Shown here one piece after another: positions 9,865 through 20,839 of a DNA stretch of 64,000 nt (position 1 is its first letter; each line of letters opens with the position of its first letter). The translations under genes were made by a program, and so were the position numbers. This DNA comes from Collybiopsis luxurians FD-317 M1. Its lineage: Eukaryota; Basidiomycota; Agaricomycetes; Agaricales; Omphalotaceae. Where the stretch lies: the NCBI GenBank assembly GCA_000827265.1, contig KN834778.1:75097-139096 (forward strand), given 5' to 3'. Under the pieces are notes generated by a model. It had not been told where the DNA came from and searched no databases. It saw only the letters and a list, made by a program, of their open reading frames with translations.

Positions 9865-11258
9865 TTATGCGCTATTTTCTGCACTATTCGCCATGTAATC
9901 TATGTTCACAACCTCTCCATCGTTATATACGACTTCCCACTTGCCCGTTGGATTCTTCTCTATTTCGGCCTCAACCTCCTTCTCAAACTCGGCCAGGTCC
10001 TTGAGATCGACTTTGAACCCACCACAAACAATAAAAACGACGTTCCTTCTCCGGCCGTCTGGATGAGGTGGGACGACGGTGTCAAGAAGCTGTCGCTTGT
10101 ACGCTGCTGATAAGGTGGTCGAACAGGCCAGCTCTACTAGAGTTTTATGGTCATCTGGAGAATCATCGGTGACTCCATACGAACAACTAATGGGAGCACC
10201 GCGCACTTACTAGCGAAAGCAACAGCCGATTGCATACTCAGTTCATCTGGAATGCTTACGCATCTTATTCCGCCTTTCCTTTCCAAAGCCATTTTTACGG
10301 TCCCGGTGGCGGGCTGTGATGCACCTAGGGACCCAGAAGCTTTTGAGTGGAAGCTGTTGAAATGAGCTAAATTGAGGTTCGACGATTCGTCGTAGACTGT
10401 CGTCACGTATGGTGGAAGTCGAGTCGCGAATGAGCTGGAGGCGGATGAATTTAGTAAAATGGAATGGTGGAAGCAGTTGGACCCGATCGTTTCTAACGCG
10501 ACCAAAGGGACTTTGAGAAAAGATGGTCAGCCGAGTATGAGGAGAGTCATGTTTAGAACTGACCGTGGTCCCAGTTTTCTTTTTTGCAGCCAACTATGAT
10601 ACCGGCCAACATACCTCCACCTCCAACGCTACAGCATATTGCATCAGGCTCATCTACAGCCCATCGTTTCAATTGATTCGATATCTCTGTAACCATAGAG
10701 CTATGCCCTTCCCATAGAATTGGATCGTCATACGCTGGCACCATAATGCTTATTTTTTCTAGTCGGATTTGATGCAAAATACGTCGAGGCGAAATACTTA
10801 CGTGTTCTTATTCGACAAAACTGCGTCCTCCGCAGCTTTATAAGCCTCCAAATAGAATTTTCCAGCGAGAATGACCTGTGCGTTCTGGCCCTTCAGCGTC
10901 TTTATAGTACTTTCAGCCGCGCCATCAGGGAGGTATACGGTACATCTGGCTCCGGCAATGTTGGTAGCACAAGCGGCCGCGAGACCTGCATTCCCCCCCG
11001 AGGCAATCACGAAATGAACCGAGTTACCGTGAGTTTGGAGAGCTCGACGGACGAATAAGGACATTCCACGAAATTTGTATGCATGAGAGGGGTGGGCACT
11101 CTTGGAAGGAATGAAATAAGGTTCGATATCGATGAACGAGATTAGAGAAGGCGAACCTCGAATTTGAGGAAGGCATTGACTTGGAGCAAGCGTGAGATGG
11201 GTGCAGAAAGGAGAAGAGGAGTTTCTTGCCAAAGATTTTGGGTGTCCGAGTTGCTCAT
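9865..11258 (-). CDS. L-serine/threonine dehydratase, PLP-dependent
   Basis: Deaminates L-serine to pyruvate (and probably threonine to 2-oxobutyrate). Exons 11258-11157, 11100-10802, 10748-10564, 10510-10211 and 10154-9865 give 391 aa. Features in order: LLSAPISRLLQVNAFLKFE; the PLP lysine in SHAYKFRGMS; the substrate/PLP loop FVIASGGNAGLAAA; IMVPAYDDPILWEGHSS; the phosphate-binding SVGGGGMLAGI; VALETIG. The C-terminal half ends with VIFIVCGG-type FIVCGGFKVDL. The last intron uses the acceptor at 10155, giving AFANDHKTLVELAC. Fold type II, cytosolic. Starts 146 bp from the divergent GH31 gene. Confidence 0.9.
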
Positions 11259-11404
11259 TGTCGTTGTAGACGAAGAGTTGGACGGACCGACCAACCATCA
11301 CAAGGGGGACGTACGGTTAAACTTCGGAAGGATTGCACGGTCCGTTGTTCTTTAAAATGCCTCTGTAACCTCGTCCTATCTTCCAAAGTTCCAAAGTACT
11401 CTCA

Positions 11405-14400
11405 ATGAAATTCATTGACGGTTTCTGGCTGTTGAAACATGGTGTCAAGCCTTACTATGGTCTGCAGGTATTACAAATCCCCAACGCCTCATTCTCTCCA
11501 TTAACCATATCGTAGGTGGTCAAAGTAGACCAACAATCAAACATTTATGAGCTTCAAGTCTCTACTAGGCCTATCAGGCATCGTGGAGATACCCTTGGCG
11601 GTATGTTAATCATGTCTGCCAGAAATCAGGCTTATTTACTGCCACTTCAGGTCCGGTATTGACCGTCAAAATCTATTCCCCGACCGAAGGAGTGGTAAGT
11701 ATCTCTTCGTGCCTTTGTTTTTCAGTTCATGCTCAAGCTTCCAGATCGGTGTTAAAATTGATCACTTCAGTCACGTTCAGCCTACTGTGAATATCCCCTT
11801 GTTCCCCAATGCTCAGCCGATTCCGAATGCAACTGCTGCAAAGTCGGGCTCCGATTATACTTTGAGTACCGCCGGCTTGGAAGCAGTGATCACGGAGAAC
11901 CCCTACACGATCACGTTTAAATCTCCGAAGCGGATCCTGACCTTTGCAGGCCCTAAACATCAAGGCGTGTTCGACGTTCCTTCCAGATGGACGGTCTCTA
12001 GCGCGTCTCATAGCTCTTGCCTGGCTACGGACCTTGCATCAAATCCTAATCCTGAGCCTCTTCCTCCAGTTGTACGATACATCAACTCGGAGCTGAATCT
12101 CTCCCCGGGAGAACTGATCTATGGTTTTGGAGAGCAATTTGGAGCTTTTGTTAAGAACGGTAGGGTACTTTCAATGCTATCGCTTATAGTCATCTTATAC
12201 TGAAGATCATACGGCAGGCCAGAGTGTGAAGATCTGGAACCAAGGTGAGACTGCAGACAATTTCTCGGGGCTCATTTTCCCACTATACGAATCCTAGATG
12301 GAGGAACATCTAGCGATCAAGCATACAAATGTGTTCCGTTCTACATCACTAATCGTAATTACGGTGTTTTCATCAATCATCCTGGCGAGGTCGAAGTCGA
12401 AGTTGGCAGTGAAAAGGTCTCTCGCGTAGGCTTTTCTACTGTGGGAAGCAGTTTGGAATACTTCATAATCTACGGAGAGACTCCGCTTCAAGTATGTTCG
12501 CCTGTCGTGAATTTTTTTGTACTGGACTGGTTGATTTCACAGATCATCGAAAGATACACGCGGATGACCGGACGCCCTCCGTAGCTACTTTACTTTTATT
12601 TCCTCGATATGTAGTTGATCTCTTCGGCTAGCATTCTTCCAAGTTGGACATTTGGACTATGGCTTTCAACATCATTCTTGACCTCATACTCCAGCGAAAC
12701 GGTCTCTGGCTTCTTGCAGGGGATGCAGGACCGCAATGTACCTGTCCGGGTTTTCCACCTTGACTGTTTCTGGATGAAACAGTACGAATGGTAACATACA
12801 ATCCTAGTTTTATATCACTTTCATTTTTAACGTCACCGACAGGTGTTCTTTCACTTTTGACCCAGATAATTTTCCAAATCCTAAGGCATACCTAACAGAA
12901 ATCAAACAAAGGTTTGGCGTGAAAATATGTGTTTGGAGTAAGTCTGAACATTTCTCATTCACACGGAGGCTAATAATTCTTCAGTTAATCCTTATATCTC
13001 GCAACTGTCACCTATCTTCAAAGAGGGAGTCGAAGGAGGCTATTTCATCCAAAGAACAAATGGAACGCCGTGGCAGTACGTGAATGCAGATCAGGCTACG
13101 AGCACCCCTTGAAATCTGCTACCCTATAGGTGGGATCTGTGGCAACCCGGGTTGGCGATCGTAGACTTTACGAATCCACAAGCTTGCGATTGGTACAAAT
13201 CCAAGCTCAATGCTCTTATCGATATTGGCGTTGATTGTTTCAAGGTGAGCTGAACGGACGCCCTTGCTCGTGCTTACTGCCCTAACCAGCGAATGAAGAC
13301 AGATTTTGGTGAGCCTTATCCAGAGAGAAACCCGCAGTGAGGTACTTAGCGTCTCTTGCCAGCTGAACGTATTCCACATGTCTCCGTCAAGTACCATAAT
13401 GGCTCCGACCCAATGAGAATGCACAATATGTATTCGATCATCTATAACGAGTTGGTTTTTAACCTTCTCAAGGAACGATTGGGAGAAGGTGAAGCAGTCT
13501 TGTTTGCGCGAGCGTCATTTGCAGGAGGCCAGCGGTAGGTTGACAATCATCTACGTACAACTGCTATAAATCTTTACTCCTCAAGATTTCCTGTTCACTG
13601 GGGGGGCGATTGCGAATCAACCTGGTAAATTTAGAGATTCAACCCACAGGGAAGGTAAACACTTACATCAGAATTATCCAGGGAGGCTATGGCCGAAGCA
13701 ACGCGGGGAGCTCTGTCTTTGACCCTTTCAGGGTTTGCGTTTGCATCCTTTGACATCGGTGGATTCGAGGCAAGGAAAAGAATTCATACCAACTCAGTGA
13801 CCGCGAACTAAAACGAATGTAGGGCCACCCGCCACCCGAAATATATCAACGATGGGTTGCCTTTGGCTTATTTGTGTCTCACTCACGGCTGCATGGATCA
13901 TCGTCGTACCGAGTCCCTTGGAATTACGGAGAAGAAGCCGCCAAAAACATGGCCACAATGCTGGAAGCCAAACATTCACTGATGCCTTACTTGTATCAAT
14001 TGGTAGGTAGCAAATTATCGTACTATTGTGCTTGGCACTGAGTTTGAGCGCGAAGGCCATTCAAGCGCACGAAACTGGGCACCCAATGCAACGAGCCATG
14101 TTCCTCGAGTTCCCTGAGGACCGGACAACCCATCATCTCGACGGGCAATTCATGATGGGACCTTCGCTTCTCGTGGCTCCTGTATTCGTTCCTCAAGAGG
14201 AAGAAACGGAATACTATATTCCAGCAGGGCGATGGACCGACTTCTGGGATCATAGTCGAACTGTTGTTGGCCCAGTATGGATCAAGGAACGCGTGGGGCT
14301 TGATATCATTCCAGTCTGGGTCAGACCTGGGACGTTGTTACTACGCGGACCTCAGAATATTGGACGACCCGACTACGACTATGGCAAAGACCTGCGCGTT

Positions 14401-14607
14401 GAGCTATTCGAGGTGGCAGAGGGAGAACTACAGGCAAAGATTCCCGGAGGAGGGATGATTCGTGCAGAACGCAGGGACGAGAAGGTCAAAGTTTTCATCA
14501 CCAACGGAAAGGCAAGTATCGACACTGTATTTTTGGCCAATGGAGGAAAGACAGAAGTAGTGAAAGTCGATAGTGGCGCAACGGAGGTTTACTGTGAGCT
14601 GGGGTAA
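11405..14607 (+). CDS. Glycoside hydrolase family 31 (alpha-xylosidase/alpha-glucosidase type)
   Basis: Retaining alpha-glycosidase, 788 aa from 17 exons (11405-11467, 11516-11600, 11651-11694, 11745-12159, 12218-12244, 12298-12491, 12543-12580, 12632-12790, 12843-12937, 12985-13075, 13130-13244, 13299-13308, 13363-13534, 13586-13624, 13682-13769, 13823-14002, 14056-14607). No signal peptide, so probably intracellular, like YicI-type alpha-xylosidases. Visible: [38 protein letters not shown] with the catalytic nucleophile Asp; [13 protein letters not shown] with the acid/base Asp; [36 protein letters not shown]. The nucleophile is encoded in a 10-nt exon and the intron after exon 15 has a GC donor (GAG|GCAAGG). 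Family certain, substrate inferred. Confidence 0.92.
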
Positions 14608-14626
14608 ATTGATAGCGAGTAGGAAT

Positions 14627-14962
14627 TTAGTCTTGGAGGAAAGCCTTCATTGCCTCTTCTCGTTTTACCTTACGCTCTTTGGCATTCTCTCTGTTCCGCG
14701 CTGAACGAGCGGTACTCTTTTGATAATGATTGAATATGAGACCTTAAAAAGAGAATAGGATGCACCATACCTCTCTGTGAAGACATGCATTCATTGCGTC
14801 CTTGTATTTATTACAGCCTCCAGTTAACCGTGCCCAGGAATTGGAATGACATTGTTCCAGAGCCTGTATAAAGTCCTTGCAGACTAGCTGGCTGTCAGAG
14901 ACGACTTGGAAGCTAAATAGAAGATACTAACCGAGTTTCTTGTCGTCAAGCTGTGGGTGCAT
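14627..14962 (-). CDS. CMC2: COX assembly mitochondrial protein 2 (CMC2), twin CX9C
   Basis: Intermembrane-space twin-CX9C protein needed for cytochrome c oxidase assembly, 77 aa. Exons 14962-14932, 14883-14771 and 14716-14627. The start MHPQLDDKKL is the family signature; VCKDFIQALEQCHSN and GGCNKYKDAMNACLHRE supply the two CX9C pairs; a basic helix ends the protein. Its stop lies 20 bp from the convergent GH31 stop, so the two 3' UTRs must overlap. Its start is 96 bp from divergent transketolase. Confidence 0.9.
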
Positions 14963-15058
14963 TGGCTGGAGAAGGGTAAGACGTAATGCTGTGCCATTCG
15001 GGCAATATTAGGGCGCTAAATTTTCTAATTCATCGATAAACCTTTTACACCGACAACC

Positions 15059-18010
15059 ATGTCTTCCTTCATCCCAGCTCAATCCGACGATGTATCTATT
15101 GCCACTATCCGCGCTCTCGCAGCGGACGTCGTCACAAAAGCCAACTCTGGACACCCCGGTAACTTTGACTTTCAATCTCGCTATTTTCTATCTTATCGTT
15201 CTCCAGGTGCTCCTTTGGGCATGGCTCCCGTAGCTTGGGTTCTCTTTTCTAGGTAATGTCTCTGCCAATTTTGCTAGAAGCACTCTTATATATGTCTAGA
15301 TTCATGAATCTGAATCCCAAAAACTCCAAGTGGTTCAATCGAGACCGGTCAGTCTTCAAGCCCACTCGGCAATTGCTCTATCCTTGACGTGTTCATCCAG
15401 TTTCGTTCTGAGCAATGGCCATGCGTAAGTAGTCCCATACTAGCCGGACACAGTCCTTTCACATCAAACCTCAGTTGCGCACTGCAATACGTCCTCTTGC
15501 ATCTCTTGGGATATAAACTTTCAATGGGTGCGTCGCGGTAATCTACATTATGGTCATACTCATTCTCTCTACCTCCCCAAGACGATCTCAAGGCTTTTCG
15601 CCAGCTCGACTCTTTGACTCCAGGGCATCCCGAAGCAGGACATACTGATGGTAAGTAGTGATGTCTACATCTTTTCCTATGTCATCCTCATCATTCTGTT
15701 AGGCGTGGAGGTCACAACCGGTCCTCTGGGACAAGGGTTCGGTAATGGTGTGGGCTTGGCTGTCGCTCAAGCCCATCTCGCTGCGGTGTTTAATCGACCC
15801 GGATTTGATCTGATCAACAATTATACTTATGGTATTTGTCTTCATCTAGACTACATGTCGTACATCTCAACTTGTTCTTATAGTATTCACCGGTGACGGC
15901 TGCTTAATGGAAGGAGTTGCCAGCGAAGCTGCATCTCTTGCCGGCCACCTGCAGCTTGGAAATCTCATCGTGGTTCGTACGAAGTTCACTACTGGTTACC
16001 TGATATTGATACTTTTTCTTACAGATCTACGACGATAACCGTACGTCTCGTAAAATCTCTGTGGTAGTTCAATCTGAACAAAAATTCAAGATATTTCCAT
16101 TGATGGTGACACGGTGCGAAGCGATTTTGAAAACTGCGACTTTGAGCTGACAACGCATTTCAGAACCTAGCTTTCACAGAGAATGTCGCGGGTCGATTCC
16201 AATCATATGGGTGGCAAGTGCTTCGTGTGAAGAATGGTGACACAGATCTTCCTGCGATTTTTGAAGCTATCGCGGAAGCTAAGCTGGAGAAAAATAAACC
16301 CACCCTGATTCAACTGACGACCACTATCGGTTTTGGATCAAAACAGCAGGGAACACACGGTGTCCATGGATCTCGTTCGTGTCATTCATCTCTCGCTGCG
16401 TCCGACCTCCTTATTAAATTTCTGTCTAGCCCTGAAAGCCGATGACATTCGAGCACTCAAGGCTAAATTTGGTCTTCCTGATCAGTCCTTCTATGTCTCT
16501 CCCGCAGTGTACGGTGCATGCGCAGAAATAGGCCAGCGCGGTGCTGCTACTGAGGTGCAATGGAATGCTTTGCTCTCACAATATGCACAGAAATATCCCG
16601 AACTGCATTCGGAGCTCGTCCGACGTATTGCTGGTGACTTGCCGCAAAACTGGGAAAAAGCCCTGCCCACATATACCTCTAAGGACGCTGCTCAGGCTTC
16701 TCGCAAACTATCTGAAATCACTCTGACCGCGCTTGCACCGGTCCTGCCCGAACTTCTAGGAGGCAGCGCAGATTTGACGTCGTCAAACCTCACCAAGGTC
16801 AAGGGTTCTGTCGATTTTCAACCCCCAAGTACCGGTTTGGGCGACTATTCGGGAACGTACATTAGGTACGGTGTTAGAGAACATGGGATGGGTGCAATCG
16901 CCAATGGTATTCATGCGTATGGAGGTATAATTCCATACGTTTCAACGTTCTTGGTCCGTATTTCCATCAGGCAGAAAAAAAATTACCGTATTCAACTGTG
17001 CTTAGAATTTTGTTTCGTATGCTGCCGGTGCTGTTCGACTTTCTGCTCTCAGTGGGTGAGTAGGTTTCTTTCTATGAGTGTTTGGGTGTCACTCAGGCGA
17101 GTTTGATTTCCAGACATCAGGTCATCTGGGTCGGTGAGTGATTTTGATCAACTGTCTCATGCGCCTCTCTGAAGCTCTCGCTTGTATTTTAGCCACTCAC
17201 GACACAATTGGGCTCGGCGAAGGTGACTGCTTCTCTAGCAACTTCATTGGGAAGGAATTCTGATTGGGTACGTTTAGATGGACCTACGCATCAACCGATA
17301 GAAACTGCCATCCATTTCCGGGCTACTCCAAACCTTGCTTTCTGGCGGCCAGCGGATGGCAACGAGACTTCGGCTGCTTACATGGTCGCTCTTAAATCCA
17401 AAAAGACACCGTCCATTCTCTCTCTTTCTCGGCAAAACCTTCCCAACCTCGAGGGCTCCTCGATTGAGAAAGCTTCCAGGGGAGGCTATGTTGTTCACGA
17501 GGTTGAACGGGAAGACCTAACCATTGTCAGTGCTGGGTCGGAAGTCTCGATTGCACTGGAAGCTGCAGCTAAGCTTGCCTCGGGGGGGATAAGGACCCGC
17601 ATTGTCAGTCTTCCTTGTTGGTTTGTATTTGATCAACAATCGGAAGATTACAGATTGAGGGTATTGAGAAGTGGTGCTCCAATTCTTTCCCTTGAAGCAC
17701 TTTCTACTGCGGGATGGGCAAAGTACAGTCATGAACAGGTAAGTTTCAATGTCGTCTTGGTTTACACAGGGGTATAATCTGTCTATCCGACAGTATGGTC
17801 TTTCCTCATGGGGGGCTTCTGGTCCATATCAAAAAGTGTACGAAAAGTTCGGAATCACTGGCTCGAGTAAGCGGCGTCTTTTTGTTTCGGCTTTCATGTA
17901 CTGATTTGTGTTTTGCAGACATCGCCGTCATTGGAAAAAAGGTTGTAGAATTTTACAAACAACAGGGTGGACCTGTCGTTTCACCGCTTGTCAAGGCTTT
18001 CACTGTCTAG
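15059..18010 (+). CDS. TKL1: Transketolase
   Basis: Thiamine-diphosphate enzyme of the non-oxidative pentose phosphate pathway, 685 aa from 18 exons (15059-15158, 15207-15252, 15300-15347, 15401-15424, 15475-15527, 15582-15650, 15703-15831, 15884-15972, 16025-16040, 16091-16113, 16164-16374, 16430-16953, 17006-17055, 17114-17133, 17193-17222, 17278-17738, 17794-17866, 17919-18010). Visible: [34 protein letters not shown]; the ThDP-binding [18 protein letters not shown] to [47 protein letters not shown]. Several exons are very short (16, 20, 23, 24, 30 nt), mostly in the cofactor-binding half. All phases close. Cytosolic by lack of a presequence. Confidence 0.95.
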
Positions 18011-18094
18011 ATTAGATATTTCTTAGTATCTAGACTGATTAGAATATAGAATAGCGCTTGTACGGGATGAGTTTGAGGAGTAAGAATCTACAAT

Positions 18095-18621
18095 CTATTT
18101 TCTAGTGACAAGGGCGGTATCCCACATTGCTCGTTCCTTGTTCTCCTTCTCAACCTCCGCAATGAGGGGTGACAAGTACCGGACATCCTTCTTGGGTTAG
18201 CGGAGGTCCATGCGAAAAAGAGAGATGGCAACACACCTCTTCTGGCTTGGTCCACTCTGCTTTGTCAAGGGGGGCATGAAGAACACTTGCTTGGGAAGCG
18301 CGTTTCATACGGAAAGCGCGGTCGTATCTTTCACGAGAAGTGAGACGGTTCAGAGCCTGAAGACCCTGGATGAGAATACGACTAAAAGGGAGAAGTATGT
18401 ACGTGCTTTTTGTGCATCCTCAGTTTCTTCAATGACTGCGAAGGTTTTATTAGTTGAGAAGCGAAAGAGAGAAAAGGTGAAAACACACGAAGGTCGTCGT
18501 ATTTGAAACCGTACTTCCTATACCCAGATAGGTTTGTATACCAGTTGGCAATGGGAGTGACCCAGGCTGTGAGGGACTTTGAGGCTAAAACTTTGGATGC
18601 GAAAGAGGGTCCGATGGACAT
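18095..18621 (-). CDS. QCR7: Cytochrome bc1 complex subunit 7 (QCR7)
   Basis: Matrix-side subunit of respiratory complex III, 124 aa. Exons 18621-18489, 18435-18407, 18356-18237 and 18187-18095. Reads ANWYTNLSGYRKYGFKYDDLLIEE, then ETEDAQKALNRLTSRERYDRAFRMKRA, and ends in EVEKENKERAMWDTALVTRK. Length fits the family. No GT donor joins exons 2 and 3 in frame; a GC donor (CAAAAA|GCACGT, 18406) does, restores the conserved QKALNRL and closes the total at 375 nt. Divergent from NDK with 150 bp between starts. Confidence 0.9.
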
Positions 18622-18771
18622 TGTTAATTGTAGAGAAGCGAAGCGTCAACTGTAGGGAATGTCCGGAATCCACTCACTCTAAAAAAGGAAGTTTGGTCTC
18701 ACGTACTTCCAGCCTTCATCGATAGAAATTTTTTCTTTCCAAGTCTGCTCTTATCCACCACCATCGCCAGA

Positions 18772-19459
18772 ATGTCTATCAAAGAACAGACTTATATCAT
18801 GGTCAAGGTATTTCGTTTCATCGCGTTCAAGCAGCAACTCGTTCATCTCAACTACCTGTAGCCCGACGGTGTCCAGCGTGGACTCGTTGGTGAGATTATC
18901 GCCCGTTTCGAGAAGCGAGGCTTTAAGCTTGTCGCCATGAAGCTTGTACACGCTACCCCCGAACATCTCGAAAAGCGTGCGTTTCTTTTCTTTCTTTCAT
19001 GCTGAACCTCTGTTCTAATGTTCAACAAACAGACTACGCCGATCTCAAGGGCAAGCCCTTCTTCCCTGGCCTTATTAAATACATGGCTTCTGGTCCCGTC
19101 GTCGGGATGGTCTGGGAAGGCCTCGATGCTGTCAAGACTGGACGTGCTATGCTTGGTGCCACCAATCCTCTTGCTTCCTCACCTGGTTCGATCGTTATGA
19201 CGCTCAGCTCGCATTTTTCATCACTGATACTTTTCTCTCTAATCAGGTACCATTCGTGGTGACTACGCTCTTGCTGTTGGCCGTAACATCTGCCATGGAT
19301 CCGACGCTGTCGAGAGCGCTAAAAAGGAAATTGCCCTGTGAGTAACACCTACTTTTCGACTAGGCCTATGCAATTTCTGACCTATTCTTCAAAACTAGCT
19401 GGTTCCCTGAGGGCATCATCCAATACACCAACACGAACGAGGGCTGGATCTTCGAGTAA
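18772..19459 (+). CDS. NDK1: Nucleoside diphosphate kinase
   Basis: Transfers gamma-phosphate from ATP to NDPs through a phosphohistidine; 151 aa, the usual length. Exons 18772-18807, 18862-18976, 19033-19185, 19247-19337, 19399-19459. Reads [45 protein letters not shown], and the active-site signature [12 protein letters not shown] with the catalytic His; ends EGWIFE. Cytosolic form, no presequence. Confidence 0.95.
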
Positions 19460-19529
19460 TTGGGCTTTAGATTCGTGGAGTTATGTAGAGAAAACTGTGA
19501 ACATTGTAAAATTATATTGATTTCAACTG

Positions 19530-20740
19530 TCAACGGTCCACTGCGCTGTGAGTGATGCGAACAACATCTTCGTGGGCTTCTAAAATTTGTATCAAGTCTT
19601 GTAATATTTCGCTGTCCTCCTCGGAAAGCGAAGTTTTCTCCAGAGGCTGATAGATGAGTTCACTACCGACGACAGAAACGTCTGGCTCTTTTTCGAGTTG
19701 ACTCATGAGTTCTGACAGTGCCGAAGGTTCACAAAAAAACTTTGATAATTGTTAGATCTGTTGATACGAGTGGTGGTTGACGACATACCTGAAGTTGAGG
19801 CTGGGTCGAATCACTCTCGCCAGGTAACTCTTCAAAATCTTGAGCGCCATTCATCAGCGCCATTTCAGCAACTGCATCGAAGCGTTCAGATCCCTTGCTG
19901 TCCAATCCAACTGTTACTAGACCATTCCTTGAAAACATAAATCCGACAGGAGCCATACGAGCACTAGGAATAGCCGTCGAAAATTCAATGCATCGTAAAA
20001 TAGGATAGACACAAACCCTCTGGCATTTAATATTTCGCGAAGAGTTTGCACCGTTCGGTTAGCATTACTCGTTGCACATTCTCTTGCACAAGAATTGGAA
20101 AGAGCCCAGGTGCTGCAGTATTTTATTGGAAACTCACATCATAATACCGACAGAATTGCATGCCATAGCTTCATAGGTTGAAGTATCGCCAGAGCTCTTC
20201 ACTTTGGCAGCCTAAAACAAAATTCGTTGGTAAAGACAGCACTTGCCCTTTGATAAAAGGGATTGATTCACTTTTGCCAGAGCTTTCGCGATGTTTTCTT
20301 TTGGCACGTCTTGAGCTTTAAGACGCTTCAAAACAGCCGCCAAAGCATGATTCTATGAAATTGAGATCAAGTATTGCCGATGCCTACTACCAGCCTAAGT
20401 ACCTACCTTGTCAGGATCGACACCTCCGGCTAATGCAGCGCATGAGTCTTGTCCGAGTTCGTGAGCGAGTACATACATCGTGTCGCGACCAGTATATCCT
20501 GTTTGATTTCATAAACAAGAAGAAGAGTCTCGAAGTGTTTACTGACTTGGGTAGCTTTCTGAAATATTTTGCTTTTAGCAGCATCGTTGGCGCCTTTTGT
20601 TTGCTTGATGTTGGCCCACTTTGAGCTGTTCAGAACAGTTAAAGCTTGACAAACCTTTGTTGACAGACCTTGCTATGACCGGCGTATATAAGCTGAGAAG
20701 TAGATAGATGGCGAGGAGTATATCGGAACGGCAAAAACAT
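19530..20740 (-). CDS. Mitochondrial translational activator TACO1-like (YebC family)
   Basis: YebC/PmpR-family protein, 264 aa, with an Arg/Ser-rich N-terminus (MFLPFRYTPRHLSTS) typical of a mitochondrial presequence. Nine exons: 20740-20669, 20618-20547, 20498-20477, 20429-20407, 20352-20272, 20211-20138, 20082-20017, 19963-19789, 19739-19530. Visible: AGHSKWANIKQTKGANDAAK; QDILVATRSGGVDPDKN; VPKENIAKALAKA; MIECATSNANRTVQTLR; PVGFMFSRNGLVTV; SELIYQPLE near the C-terminus. Exons 3 and 4 are 22 and 23 nt; only this arrangement restores the conserved GGVDPDKN register. In animals the family promotes COX1 translation; recent work ties YebC proteins to polyproline translation. Starts 99 bp from the divergent RRM gene. 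Confidence 0.88.
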
Positions 20741-20839
20741 TGGGTGTGTGATGGCGCTAAAGTAGGCGCCTTGGAAACCCAGTGACTACCTTCCTCTTCT
20801 TTCCTTTTGTATTACTACCACCATCACCAATACTACATC

